In this document: positions 1 to 8,496 of the stretch, one piece after another
Layout of the letters: each line of letters begins with the position of its first letter
Numbering within the stretch: the stretch's first letter is position 1
Source: Aureispira sp. CCB-E
GTDB lineage: Bacteria; Bacteroidota; Bacteroidia; Chitinophagales; Saprospiraceae
Direction: 5' to 3'
Length of the DNA stretch: 64,000 nucleotides
Assembly: GCF_031326345.1 (NCBI RefSeq)
Contig: NZ_CP133671.1
Location: forward strand, 3,286,001-3,350,000
Notes under the pieces: generated by a model
What the model saw: the letters and a program-made list of their open reading frames with translations, nothing else
Database searches by the model: none
Told to the model about the DNA's origin: nothing
Made by a program: the position numbers and the translations under genes

Positions 1-1921
1 CTTCTGTTACTAAAATTTCCTCGATACAACCATTTTCTTGGGCAACGATTGTGTTTTCCATTTTCATAGAAAGCAATGTAATAAGTGCTTGCCCTTCTTG
101 AATCTGCTGCCCAACCTCAACATTAATCTTTAATACCTCGCTGGGCATGGGAGCCAAATAATCACCTTTTGCTTTTTCTGATTCAATAATGGGGAATTGG
201 GGTATTAAGGTTGTTTTTAGTTGACCATAATTCAAATGATGAATATAATAATCATGATCCAATGACTCTATGTGTACCTTGTGCTGCCACCCATTAATAG
301 CAATAGACAAGGTTTTGTGTGTATGGCTGATGAGTTTAACATTATAGTTTTTCGTTTGAATGTTTATATCAAAAGCTGTATTTTGATATTGATAATGAAC
401 TACAATAGGAACCTCTTTTACCAAATAGGATTCTTGTTGAGGTTGATAAAAGTTGTTACGCCAACCCGATGCTAAAGTAGGAATTAAGGTGCGTTTTTGT
501 TGCCTTTGTTGCCAACGATACAATAAGGAAGCAATGAGCGCAATCGTTTCTCCTTCTGCTGCTTGAGTGGCTAGTTTTTGAAAGTCAAATTCCTGCTCAA
601 TAAAATTAGTATGATAAGCCCCTACTTGGACAGCCTTATTTTGCATCAAGGCTAATAGAAAGGTTTGATTGGTAAGCACACCAAGGCATTTTAAGTGTTT
701 TAAGGCATATTGCATTTTTCGAATAGCGGTAGAACGATTTGCTCCATGTGCAATAATTTTTGCTAGCATAGGGTCATAGTAGATGCCAACTTCTGACCCT
801 GATTGAACCCCAACCTCATATCGAACCCCATCTATATTGGCTGTTTTCCAATGTAAAATTTTACCCACAGAAGGGAAGAAGTTATCACTAGGATCTTCAG
901 CATACAAACGGCATTCTATGGCATAACCGTGACTACTTACAGCTTCTTGTTGGAGGGGCAAAGGCTGTCCTTCAGCAACAAGTATTTGCCATTCTACCAA
1001 ATCAAGCCCTGTGATCATTTCCGTAACAGGATGCTCTACTTGTAGACGAGTATTGACCTCTAAAAAAAAGAACTCCTGCTCTTCTGTTAAGATAAACTCT
1101 ACTGTACCAGCATTATCATAATTAATTGCTTTAGCAGCTAAAACAGCTGCGTTTCCCATTGCTGTTCTAAGCTGATTCGATAAGCTAGGGGAAGGGCTTT
1201 CCTCGATGACTTTTTGATAGCGGCGCTGTATACTACATTCTCGTTCTAATAAATGCAAGACATTGCCCTGTTGATCTCCAAAAATTTGAAATTCAATATG
1301 CCTAGCATTTTTGAAATATCGTTCTAAGATAACGCTTGAATTGCCAAAACTATTTTGAGCTTCTTGTTGAGCAGCGAGTAAGGCAGACTTGATTTCGTTT
1401 TCTTGATAAGCAATACGCATTCCCTTGCCACCGCCTCCAGCAACTGCTTTGATTAGAACGGGGTAACCAATCCGATTGGCTTCTTGAATTAACTGGTCTA
1501 GAGATTGGTGCTCGCCTTGGTAGCCCGGAATGGTTGGAACACCATGCTCTTGCATGATGGCTTTTGCGGTAGATTTTAAGCCCATTTTTTGGATGGCATC
1601 AGCATTAGGACCAATAAAAATAAGCCCTTCTTTTTGGCATCGAAGCGCAAAATCAGCCTGTTCTGATAAAAAACCAAATCCAGGATGAATCGCATCGGCT
1701 TGAGTTCTTTTGGCCGCAGCAATGATTTTATCTTGAACTAAATAGGATTCTTTGGCGGATTTGCCACCTAATGCAATGGCTTCGTCAGCATCGTGTACAA
1801 AAGGTAAATTCTGATCAGGTTCTGAATAAACGGCAATACTTCTAATCCCTAAACGGCGACATGTTTTGATAATTCGAGTAGCAATTTCTCCTCTATTGGC
1901 AATTAAGATAGATTGTATCAT
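1..1921 (-). CDS. Acyl-CoA carboxylase alpha subunit (biotin carboxylase + biotin carrier), partial
   Basis: ATP-dependent carboxylation of biotin and carriage of CO2 for an acyl-CoA carboxylase, probably methylcrotonoyl-CoA carboxylase of leucine breakdown. The frame opens at ATG 1919-1921 (MIQSILIANRGEIATRII) and stays open for 640 codons to the window edge, so the C-terminus is missing. Seen in order: the N-terminal biotin carboxylase fold, the ATP-grasp glycine loop AVAGGGGKGM, the active-site stretch EVNTRLQVEHPVTEM, and a C-terminal biotinyl domain with LLSMKMEN, whose lysine is residue 620. The family norm is AMKM; here Ser replaces Ala. About 660 residues would be the usual length, so only some 20-30 are lost. 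The carboxyltransferase gene lies 59 bp upstream on the same strand, indicating one operon. Substrate (methylcrotonyl-, geranyl- or propionyl-CoA) is inferred from the partner gene, not from this subunit. Confidence 0.93.
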   Translation of the reverse strand, partial: MIQSILIANRGEIATRIIKTCRRLGIRSIAVYSEPDQNLPFVHDADEAIALGGKSAKESYLVQDKIIAAAKRTQADAIHPGFGFLSEQADFALRCQKEGLIFIGPNADAIQKMGLKSTAKAIMQEHGVPTIPGYQGEHQSLDQLIQEANRIGYPVLIKAVAGGGGKGMRIAYQENEIKSALLAAQQEAQNSFGNSSVILERYFKNARHIEFQIFGDQQGNVLHLLERECSIQRRYQKVIEESPSPSLSNQLRTAMGNAAVLAAKAINYDNAGTVEFILTEEQEFFFLEVNTRLQVEHPVTEMITGLDLVEWQILVAEGQPLPLQQEAVSSHGYAIECRLYAEDPSDNFFPSVGKILHWKTANIDGVRYEVGVQSGSEVGIYYDPMLAKIIAHGANRSTAIRKMQYALKHLKCLGVLTNQTFLLALMQNKAVQVGAYHTNFIEQEFDFQKLATQAAEGETIALIASLLYRWQQRQQKRTLIPTLASGWRNNFYQPQQESYLVKEVPIVVHYQYQNTAFDINIQTKNYNVKLISHTHKTLSIAINGWQHKVHIESLDHDYYIHHLNYGQLKTTLIPQFPIIESEKAKGDYLAPMPSEVLKINVEVGQQIQEGQALITLLSMKMENTIVAQENGCIEEILVTE

Positions 1922-1980
1922 TGTGAAATTTTTTGACATTGAGAGCTTTGTAAAATAGCAGTTTTGGTATTGATAGAGGG

Positions 1981-3579
1981 TTACATTCTAAAGACGCCAT
2001 AATCTGTTGTTCCTTTGATGGGTTGATTGTGGATGGTTGCCAAGCAAACGGCTAGATAATTGCGTGTTTCCCTAGGGTCTATAACACCATCGTCCCAACC
2101 TTGAGAGGTAGAATACCAAGCGGTAGAGGATTGTTCAACTTGTTGAATCATATATTGTCGCAGCTGAGCAGCTTGCGCTTCATTGTATTCTACCCCTGCC
2201 TTTTTGGCGGCTGCTCGTTGTATAATTTCCATAACACCACTGAGCTGTTGAGGTCCCATAACGGCAATTTTGGAGTTGGGGTAAGAAAATAAAAACCTAG
2301 GTTGATAAGCACGCCCATTCATAGCATAATTACCAGCTCCATAAGAAGCACCAATCATAATCGTAATCGTTGGAACATCACTGTTAGAAACTGCATTAAG
2401 CATTTTTGCACCATCTTTGATAATGCCCCCTTCTTCGTAAGCTCGTCCAACCATAAATCCAGTTGTATTTTGAAGATAAAGTAACGGAATATTATTGCGA
2501 TTGCACAACTGTATAAAATGCGTTGCTTTATTGGCTGACTCGGATAAAATAACCCCATTATTGGCAATAATGCCTATTTTGTACCCATGAATTTCTGCAT
2601 AGCCTGTAATTAAGGTAGTGCCATAATTGGGTTTGAATTCAGAAAAGCAAGAACCATCAACAATACGAGCAATAAGTTCTCTTGCATCAATAGGTTTTCG
2701 AATGTCGGCAGGAACAATGCCTAACAATTCTTCTGTGTCGTATAAAGGAGGTTGTACGGTTGTTTTTGTTGGGATTGTTGCCGAAGGCGCTTTTAATTGT
2801 TCTACGACTTCTCGTGCTAATCGAATGGCATCCTGCTCGTTTTCTGCTAGATAATCTGAAACACCTGAAATGGTGCTATGCATTTCTGCCCCTCCTAGAG
2901 ACTCGTCGTCAGTAATTTCGTTAGTGGCCATTTTGACAAGCGGAGGACCTGCTAAGAAAACTTTTGCTTTCTTTTTGACCATAATGGTATAGTCAGACAT
3001 ACCAGGAATATAGGCACCCCCTGCGGTGCTGTTTCCAAAAACTACAGAAATCGTGGGAAAGCCTTTGCGGGAACGTCTTGTAATTTCTCTAAAAATGGTT
3101 CCTCCATAGTTAAAAATTTGTTCCTGTTCAGGAAGATTTGCTCCAGAAGATTCGACCAAATTAATGACAGGCAACCCATTTTCTACTGCAATCTCGCTCA
3201 TGCGAATGCTTTTTTCTAGGGTAGCTTTATCAATCGAACCACCTCTATTGCTTCCCACATTGGCATTAATCATGCACAAACGTCCCATGACCAAACCTAT
3301 GCCACACACAGCTGTTCCACCAGGACCAAATCCTTCTCCTTGAAGACCAATTAAAGGCAATAATTCTAAAAAGAAACTGTCTTGATCTAGAAGTAATTCT
3401 ATTCGTTCCCTAGCTAATAGCTTTCCTGAATTTTTAGCTTTTTGAAGGTGTTTTTCTTTTCCTTGAAACAAACTTTTTTGAAGATATCCATTAAGTTCTT
3501 CGACTAGTTTGGACATCTGTTCATAATTGTCTTGATAGCTTGGGGCGTTTGTCTGAATAGCACTTTTAATTGGACGCAT
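1981..3579 (-). CDS. mccB: Acyl-CoA carboxylase beta subunit (carboxyltransferase), methylcrotonoyl-CoA type
   Basis: Transfers the carboxyl group from carboxybiotin to an acyl-CoA; forms a complex with the biotin carboxylase subunit encoded immediately downstream. At 532 residues it matches MccB/LiuB proteins (about 535). Family hallmarks visible: LARERIELLLD near residue 54, FGPGGTAVCGIG, the oxyanion-hole region FGNSTAGGAYIPGMSDY, and in the C-terminal half GASYGAGNYAMNGRAYQPRF followed by SYPNSKIAVMGP. The AYQPRF and N-terminal layout favour methylcrotonoyl- over propionyl-CoA carboxylases, but geranyl-CoA carboxylase cannot be excluded. It starts with ATG and has no partner acyl-CoA dehydrogenase or hydratase in the window. 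First gene of a two-gene minus-strand operon. Confidence 0.9.
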   Translation of the reverse strand: MRPIKSAIQTNAPSYQDNYEQMSKLVEELNGYLQKSLFQGKEKHLQKAKNSGKLLARERIELLLDQDSFFLELLPLIGLQGEGFGPGGTAVCGIGLVMGRLCMINANVGSNRGGSIDKATLEKSIRMSEIAVENGLPVINLVESSGANLPEQEQIFNYGGTIFREITRRSRKGFPTISVVFGNSTAGGAYIPGMSDYTIMVKKKAKVFLAGPPLVKMATNEITDDESLGGAEMHSTISGVSDYLAENEQDAIRLAREVVEQLKAPSATIPTKTTVQPPLYDTEELLGIVPADIRKPIDARELIARIVDGSCFSEFKPNYGTTLITGYAEIHGYKIGIIANNGVILSESANKATHFIQLCNRNNIPLLYLQNTTGFMVGRAYEEGGIIKDGAKMLNAVSNSDVPTITIMIGASYGAGNYAMNGRAYQPRFLFSYPNSKIAVMGPQQLSGVMEIIQRAAAKKAGVEYNEAQAAQLRQYMIQQVEQSSTAWYSTSQGWDDGVIDPRETRNYLAVCLATIHNQPIKGTTDYGVFRM

Positions 3580-3769
3580 AAATTGATTTTTTAACCAAAA
3601 GATTAATATTTCCTCAATTTAAAATTTTTTATCAAAGGTCAAGAATTAATAGGAGGGTAAAATATCAACCAATTTAATTTCAGGAATAAAACATCTAAAT
3701 TGGCGTAAATTATTAGTTTTGCAATTCTCAATAGTTAGGAATACGAAAACTAAAACATTATAATTGATA

Positions 3770-4117
3770 ATGAAAAAAGTATATTATTTGAGCACTTGTA
3801 GTACCTGCAAGCGCATTTTGTCGGAAGTAGATACTACTGATTTTGAATTACAAGATCTAAAAAAAGAAGCCTTGTCAGAAGAGCAGGTGGAAGAACTTAG
3901 ACAACAAACGGAGTCTTACGAATCTTTGATCAATCGAAGAGCTACCAAATACAAAGAAATGGGATTGAAAGACAAGAACTTGTCAGAAGAAGACTACAAA
4001 GAGTTATTATTGTCTCACTACACATTTCTAAAACGACCTGTATTTGTGTTTGAAGAGGCTATTTTTGTTGGCAATGCAAAGAAAACAGTGGAGGCATTAA
4101 AGGATTATTTGGCATAA
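3770..4117 (+). CDS. ArsC/Spx-family glutaredoxin-like protein
   Basis: A 115-residue thioredoxin-fold protein of the ArsC/Spx family. The N-terminus reads MKKVYYLSTCSTCKRIL, with a CxxC pair (CSTC) exactly where ArsC-type reductases carry their active-site cysteine. The later KRPVFVFEEAIFVG block is the conserved cis-proline region with the Arg that binds oxyanion in arsenate reductases. I chose ATG 3770; an in-frame TTG six bases upstream is less likely. No arsenic-resistance genes are nearby, so a role as a generic Spx/YffB-like oxidoreductase is as likely as arsenate reduction. A -7-like TAGTTTTG lies at 3714-3721 but without a well-spaced -33 element. Confidence 0.8.
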   Translation: MKKVYYLSTCSTCKRILSEVDTTDFELQDLKKEALSEEQVEELRQQTESYESLINRRATKYKEMGLKDKNLSEEDYKELLLSHYTFLKRPVFVFEEAIFVGNAKKTVEALKDYLA

Positions 4118-4264
4118 AATTTTAGAATTGTTCTAAATAAAAACCTAAGCCTGTACGCTAATATTAAATGGTGTATTTTTGTGTTTATCAAGTGAATATT
4201 TCAACTACCTATGGTCACGTAGAAATAGAGGAGCAAAACATTAACCAATAAATATACCAGAATT

Positions 4265-4483
4265 ATGACAAAGAAACCAGAGAACTCAATGGACCAAGTG
4301 GTTCTAGAGAAAATATCTAAAACACTCAAGTGGTGGAATCATGCAGCGGCTATTCATGCTGAAGATAGTATTCTTGTTATTGCACTAAAACTAAGTATTC
4401 GAGTGATCGGAATAGCTGTATTAGTAGCTTTGTCACCCTTTGCTATTTTTGGTTTTATACTAGCGGTTGCTTTTGCGATGTAA
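4265..4483 (+). CDS. Small membrane protein, function unknown
   Basis: A 72-residue protein with a hydrophilic N-terminal 40 residues and one or two C-terminal hydrophobic stretches (roughly residues 38-72: ILVIALKLSIRVIGIAVLVA, then SPFAIFGFILAVAFAM). No enzymatic motif is visible. It is followed after 10 bp by another small membrane protein and then a lipoprotein on the same strand, so the three may be co-transcribed. It is not recognised by family; it is listed because it is a clean ORF in a gene-sized gap with tight spacing to its neighbour. Confidence 0.6.
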   Translation: MTKKPENSMDQVVLEKISKTLKWWNHAAAIHAEDSILVIALKLSIRVIGIAVLVALSPFAIFGFILAVAFAM

Positions 4484-4493
4484 TAAAGAGTAG

Positions 4494-4886
4494 ATGTTAG
4501 TACTTAAACAAAGAACTTGGTGGGGATGTTTTTTGCTATTTGGGGGACATCAATTTGTAGAAAGAGTATGGAACTGGGATTGCCCATTAATAGACAGTTA
4601 TTTAGATAGCTTTTTGTGCATGCCTATTTTGCTAGGTTTATTATTGGTCGAACGTCGTTTTTTGATGCAAAATGTTTCTTTCTGTTTTTCTCTTTTTGAC
4701 ACGTTGGTGATGGTTGTTGCGTTGAGTCTACTCTATGAAGAAGTTTTTACTAGAGTGTTTGATGGTTTTGTAAGAGACAATTGGGACTACGTATCTTATG
4801 GGCTGGGAGGAGGATATTTTTATCTTTTTGTCAACCAGTCAAGAGGCGTTGATACTAATTCAAGTGGCAATATCGTTAAGGAATAA
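4494..4886 (+). CDS. Small integral membrane protein, function unknown
   Basis: A 130-residue protein with about three or four hydrophobic segments: around residues 9-20, 40-52, 60-80 and 98-110. Conserved-looking features are a short aromatic N-terminus, a YLDSFLCMPILLGLLLVERRF segment after the first helix, and LLYEEVFTRVFDGFVRDNWDYVSY before the last helix. Proteins with this pattern occur widely in Bacteroidota, sometimes labelled as putative transporters without support. It starts 10 bp after the preceding small membrane protein, which suggests shared transcription. Function is not assignable from sequence. Confidence 0.65.
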   Translation: MLVLKQRTWWGCFLLFGGHQFVERVWNWDCPLIDSYLDSFLCMPILLGLLLVERRFLMQNVSFCFSLFDTLVMVVALSLLYEEVFTRVFDGFVRDNWDYVSYGLGGGYFYLFVNQSRGVDTNSSGNIVKE

Positions 4887-4918
4887 GAAATGATGGAACA
4901 AATGATGAACTGTAAAAT

Positions 4919-5443
4919 ATGATAAGGTTAAAATATAAAATTCTCTGGAGTTTAATAATAAGTATACTATTTATTGGAGTTGGATGTGGTGCATCAGGCA
5001 ATCAAAAAAAAGAATGCAAGTACAAGCCACCAACAGCTATCTTTGAGCATATTCAGGGATTTGCCAATCATAGTTTTGAAGTCAAAGGTCAGGATGCTGT
5101 AGAAAAGGTAACCGTGCCAGCTATGAATTTGAGTATTGAACTGTATCAATCAGGTTGCGATGTCTTGCAGCAAGAATATCGGATGTTGCTAAATGGAACG
5201 TATCCGCTCAATACACCACCAGAAGTTTGTGCAATAGATATTGCTGAAATTTTCTATAATTTATCGCAGCAAGCCCCCAACGAATTAGGTTTATTACAGC
5301 AATGGGCGATAGCAATGAAAGATAATGCGAAGTCGTTTCAATACAATGAAAAAATGATATTTTCTGGCTCTACTATATCTGCCAAAATCAACAAAACGCA
5401 CCAAACTAACTCGGCTATGTTAACCGTTATCTTTTCAGAATAG
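4919..5443 (+). CDS. Lipoprotein, function unknown
   Basis: A 174-residue protein with a lipoprotein signal: positively charged MIRLKYK, a hydrophobic core, and a lipobox ending IGVGC (Cys23), followed by a Gly/Ser/Lys linker. The mature part is rich in polar residues and ends with a beta-strand-like segment (AMLTVIFSE). No catalytic motif is visible. It lies 32 bp after the small membrane gene on the same strand, probably the last gene of that unit. A short copy of the dispersed hairpin repeat sits 25 bp downstream. Confidence 0.65.
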   Translation: MIRLKYKILWSLIISILFIGVGCGASGNQKKECKYKPPTAIFEHIQGFANHSFEVKGQDAVEKVTVPAMNLSIELYQSGCDVLQQEYRMLLNGTYPLNTPPEVCAIDIAEIFYNLSQQAPNELGLLQQWAIAMKDNAKSFQYNEKMIFSGSTISAKINKTHQTNSAMLTVIFSE

Positions 5444-5465
5444 GAAAGAAGAGAGGTCTTTATTA

Positions 5466-5489
5466 ATAGTAGCAGTGCAGCTAACTATT
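5466..5489. repeat. Fragment of the dispersed hairpin repeat
   Basis: ATAGTAGCAGTGCAGCTAACTAT, a 3' half of the family (reverse of the GCTGCTACT core). Located behind the lipoprotein gene. Confidence 0.5.
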
Positions 5490-5603
5490 GTATTAAGTAA
5501 ATAGTTCAAATGCTTAAGTTCCAAACTGTAAGGCTCGCATGGAGCATAAAATGATTTGGAACTTAAGAACGAATGTGCTAGAAATACAAACAACTTATGA
5601 ATA

Positions 5604-6053
5604 TTAATTAGCTTCTATGATGCTTTTGTCTTTCATGCGGATAAAGTTGTAGACACCTTTTCCTTCTGCAAGGACTTCGGTTTCTGCTTCATTCCAAACC
5701 TTCATTCGTGTTACTAAAATCCGATTTCCTAGACGCACAATTTCCCCCTCTACAACAATGCCTTCTTCTTTGGCACCTTTGAGGTAATCTACACGCAAAT
5801 CAATGGTCGCCATTTTGTCCTCAAAAGAAGTCAAATGAGTCATGCCAACAATTCCGCCAACGGAGTCCATGATAGTGGATAGCATGCCACCATGCCACCT
5901 TCTACGAACAATATCTCCCAAAACCATTTCTTGAAAAGGGACTTTTACTTTCGCATACCCACTGCGAATTTCAACGAGTTTTAGATTCAGAAATTTGTGA
6001 ATAGGAATTTGTTCTTCTACAATGTTTTTAATAAAATTAATATCGATTTTCAT
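5604..6053 (-). CDS. PaaI-type hotdog-fold thioesterase
   Basis: A 149-residue single hotdog domain expected to hydrolyse acyl-CoA thioesters. The signature is the RRWHGGMLSTIMDSVGGIVG block (residues about 51-70), with HGG and the downstream acidic Asp as in PaaI/YbgC-like enzymes. Next come a MATIDLRVDYLKGAKEEG strand pair and a VEGEIVRLGNRILVTRMKVW strand, the typical hotdog order. Length fits the family (about 140-150). It stands alone between a lipoprotein gene on the opposite strand and a repeat-bearing spacer, so no substrate can be inferred from context. Confidence 0.88.
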   Translation of the reverse strand: MKIDINFIKNIVEEQIPIHKFLNLKLVEIRSGYAKVKVPFQEMVLGDIVRRRWHGGMLSTIMDSVGGIVGMTHLTSFEDKMATIDLRVDYLKGAKEEGIVVEGEIVRLGNRILVTRMKVWNEAETEVLAEGKGVYNFIRMKDKSIIEAN

Positions 6054-6159
6054 AGTTATAATTAAAAAATGACTTTGGAAAAGAAGGGGAAGGAAGACAA
6101 ATAGCAGATGGAGCTGATAGGCAGTTTTGAGTATAATTGGTAATTATTCAAACTAACAT

Positions 6160-6321
6160 TACTCCGTTGAAAAATCGTATTAGTTTATTGCATGAGTGCT
6201 TCGCAGTTGATTATTAGTAAGATGTATTTTTGTTGATTTTTGTGTTAAAAGACTGATAATCAAACTAATGCAAGATGCTTTTTTACGTTTTTCGTAGGAA
6301 AACTAAAAAATCAACGGAGTA
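6160..6321. repeat. Full-length dispersed inverted-repeat element (MITE-like)
   Basis: A 162-bp element with 11-bp perfect ends (TACTCCGTTGA / TCAACGGAGTA, a variant of TAGTTCGTTGA). It contains TTAGTTTATTGCATGAGTGCT, GTTGATTATTAGTAAG and CTGATAATCAAACTAATGCA. It fills much of the 474-bp gap between the thioesterase and methyltransferase genes, and the remainder of that gap shows no gene. Confidence 0.88.
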
Positions 6322-6527
6322 TTAAACTAAATGACTAAGCAAAACTAATGGTTGTCAATATAAGTATTCAAATCCTTGCTTGATTTTATCTCCTAAAGAT
6401 TAAGTATGGTCTAGGATTAATTTTGCTTAGTTATTCTACAAAAATAGAATATATGGACATCTTTCTAATTGATTTAGTATCTCTATTGTCTTGCTCTAAA
6501 ACCCCAAAGTCTAGGTTAGATAATATT

Positions 6528-7082
6528 TTAATGCGATTCTTGAATAATTAAATCGGGGCGAATTTTTTGTGTTAAACTCCATAAAACAATTCCCATAGAA
6601 ACAGAAATATTAAAAGAGTGTTTGGTGCCAAATTGAGGAATTTCAATGCAACAATCAACGATATTCATAATTTCTTGATCAACACCTTTTACCTCGTTGC
6701 CAAAAATAATGGCTACTTTATCTTGTGCCTGAACTGGAACATTCTGCAACGGAATACTGCCTTCTGCTTGTTCGATTGCAGCAATTTGAAACCCTTTGGC
6801 TCGATAATGATTGACAGCCTCTTGAGTCGTTTCAAAATGTTGCCAAGCCACAGATTTAGTGGCACCAATAGCTGTTTTTAAAATTTCTCTGTGAGGAGGT
6901 TGAGCAGTAATACCACAAAGGGCTATTTCTTGAACCAAAAAAGCATCGCTAGTACGAAAAGCAGACCCAACATTAAGTGCAGAACGAATATTATCTAAAA
7001 TAACAATAATAGGAGTTTTTGGGGTCTCTTTATATGACTCTACCGACAACCGATTGAGTTCTAGCATGGATCGCTTTTTCAA
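6528..7082 (-). CDS. SpoU/TrmH-family RNA 2'-O-methyltransferase
   Basis: A 184-residue SPOUT methyltransferase that would transfer a methyl group from AdoMet to a ribose 2'-OH in tRNA or rRNA. All three SpoU motifs are visible: motif 1 NIRSALNVGSAFRTSDAF (residues about 31-48), motif 2 VAIIFGNEVKGV (about 123-134), and motif 3 IPQFGTKHSFNISVSMGIVL (about 148-167), which forms the AdoMet-binding knot. It lacks the N-terminal substrate-binding extension of RlmB-type enzymes, so it resembles the short TrmH/TrmL-like forms. The exact RNA target cannot be told. Confidence 0.9.
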   Translation of the reverse strand: MKKRSMLELNRLSVESYKETPKTPIIVILDNIRSALNVGSAFRTSDAFLVQEIALCGITAQPPHREILKTAIGATKSVAWQHFETTQEAVNHYRAKGFQIAAIEQAEGSIPLQNVPVQAQDKVAIIFGNEVKGVDQEIMNIVDCCIEIPQFGTKHSFNISVSMGIVLWSLTQKIRPDLIIQESH

Positions 7083-7162
7083 AATAAATGTAGTTTGTTA
7101 GTGTTAAGTATGTTGTTGTGAATGGTTTATAAACTATATATAATGTTTGCAAGATTATCAAA

Positions 7163-7207
7163 ATAGTTAGCTGCGCTGCTACTACGTGGTTTCAACGACC
7201 AAATAGT
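7163..7207. repeat. Short dispersed hairpin repeat
   Basis: ATAGTTAGCTGCGCTGCTACTACGTGGTTTCAACGACCAAATAGT. Short 45-bp form in the 340-bp gap behind the secreted-protein gene; nothing else is seen in that gap. Confidence 0.75.
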
Positions 7208-7422
7208 AGGACCATAAGTAACCACTAATTATCAACAACAAAAAATTTGATCGAGGGCAAATTTAAAAACTAAATTTATTATTTGTCATTACTTTTTAAG
7301 AAAATCCTATTTGCTCATAAAGGAATAGGGTATACTTTAATAGAATGAATTTTGTTCTGTTGGTCTCAATGTGTTGAAAATTAGTTATTAAGATGAAGAA
7401 GGGGATGAGGTTAATTTTAGTG

Positions 7423-8286
7423 CTAGGCTTCGACCCATTGTTCTTGAATCGTTTTTCCTTCAATAAAAACCTTTGAAACATATTTTCCTTGGGGTAAATC
7501 CAAAGCCTTTAGTTTAAAGTTGAAGCGTATTTTGCCTCCTTTTTGAGTCATATCTTTAAAGACTTGTTGAACCATTTCACCTGCCTCATTAAAAATCTGG
7601 CAAGTCACGGTTGCATCTTCTTTTAAGATGTATTCATGATGACCATAAATAACAATGGCTTCTCCCGTAAAAGCGACTTGACGTTCTCGACCATCTTTAT
7701 ATCGAACGGTGTATTTAGGAAGTGGTTTTCCTGTTAAGTCTGCTACAAATTTTTGAATTTTTATAGCTGTTTTTAGATCATCATGATGTAGCCCTTTTAG
7801 GTCATGGTCATTGGTAACTGTCCATACAGCATGTTGAGCTGTATAGTTAATATCCTTGATGGTTGATAAAAAACTAGCCAACTCTAATAATTTACCATTG
7901 GCATTTTCTTTTAAATCAAATTGACTCTCCTTGCCTGGGCTGCGGTGATTGGATTGTGTGCAATAGCTGACAAAAGTAGGGCTAATGGTTCGTCCTGCTT
8001 TTACCAACAAAGTGCGCTCTTGCAAAATGATTTGATCTTGTTCAGAACTATCTCTAGAGGCGAATTGTAAACCAGTTGGAAAATAAACGTAGATGTCTTT
8101 GCGTTGGTGCACGTTCTTTAAACGAAGTTGCAAGGATTGGTAAGCAACGGACTGAATACTTGATAAAACAATAATTTTTTGTTGAATGGCTTCTTGTAAG
8201 CTAAATGTTTTAATCTTCGTATCTGGGGCTGCTTTTGAAATGCTGGGGATAACTAAAAATAAAAGCATCAAATGTTTAAGGTTCAT
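7423..8286 (-). CDS. Secreted protein, function unknown
   Basis: A 287-residue protein with a cleavable signal peptide (MNLKHLMLLFLVIPSISKAA). The middle contains DINYTAQHAVWTVTNDHDL, a sequence resembling regions of secreted Bacteroidota proteins that bind or respond to serum-like components; the C-terminal third (residues about 195-285) reads like a beta-sandwich with VTCQIFNEAGEMVQ and PQGKYVSKVFIEG, similar in style to FlgD/sorting-domain Ig folds. It ends in VEA rather than the usual T9SS terminus, so type IX export is not supported. No catalytic motif. It stands alone on the minus strand. Confidence 0.65.
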   Translation of the reverse strand: MNLKHLMLLFLVIPSISKAAPDTKIKTFSLQEAIQQKIIVLSSIQSVAYQSLQLRLKNVHQRKDIYVYFPTGLQFASRDSSEQDQIILQERTLLVKAGRTISPTFVSYCTQSNHRSPGKESQFDLKENANGKLLELASFLSTIKDINYTAQHAVWTVTNDHDLKGLHHDDLKTAIKIQKFVADLTGKPLPKYTVRYKDGRERQVAFTGEAIVIYGHHEYILKEDATVTCQIFNEAGEMVQQVFKDMTQKGGKIRFNFKLKALDLPQGKYVSKVFIEGKTIQEQWVEA

Positions 8287-8496
8287 AATGTCTTTTTTTT
8301 GAAGGTGGTACGAATAGATTCTTTATAAGAACTGTTGAGGAATGTAATTTATTTTATAGCGAATGACTTTTGTTTTTCGACTTAATTAATAAGATGTTAT
8401 CTTTGTAATTCTAGAAAATTAGAAAAGTTACTAGACAGAATAAAAAAAATAGAATACAAGTATTAGTCTGCTTAAAAAGGATATCAAACATAGCGC

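Noticed and set aside
272-475. Plus-strand 67-codon ORF
   Set aside because: It lies on the reverse strand of the biotin carboxylase gene, which shows strong conserved motifs across the same bases.
7296-7481. Minus-strand 61-codon ORF
   Set aside because: It overlaps the end of the secreted-protein gene in another frame and is A/T-driven low-complexity with no start signal.
8398-8405. TATCTTTG as a promoter for the MoeB-rhodanese gene
   Set aside because: It fits TAnnTTTG, but the nearest TTG is 25 bases away instead of about 19-21, so it is not called as a promoter.
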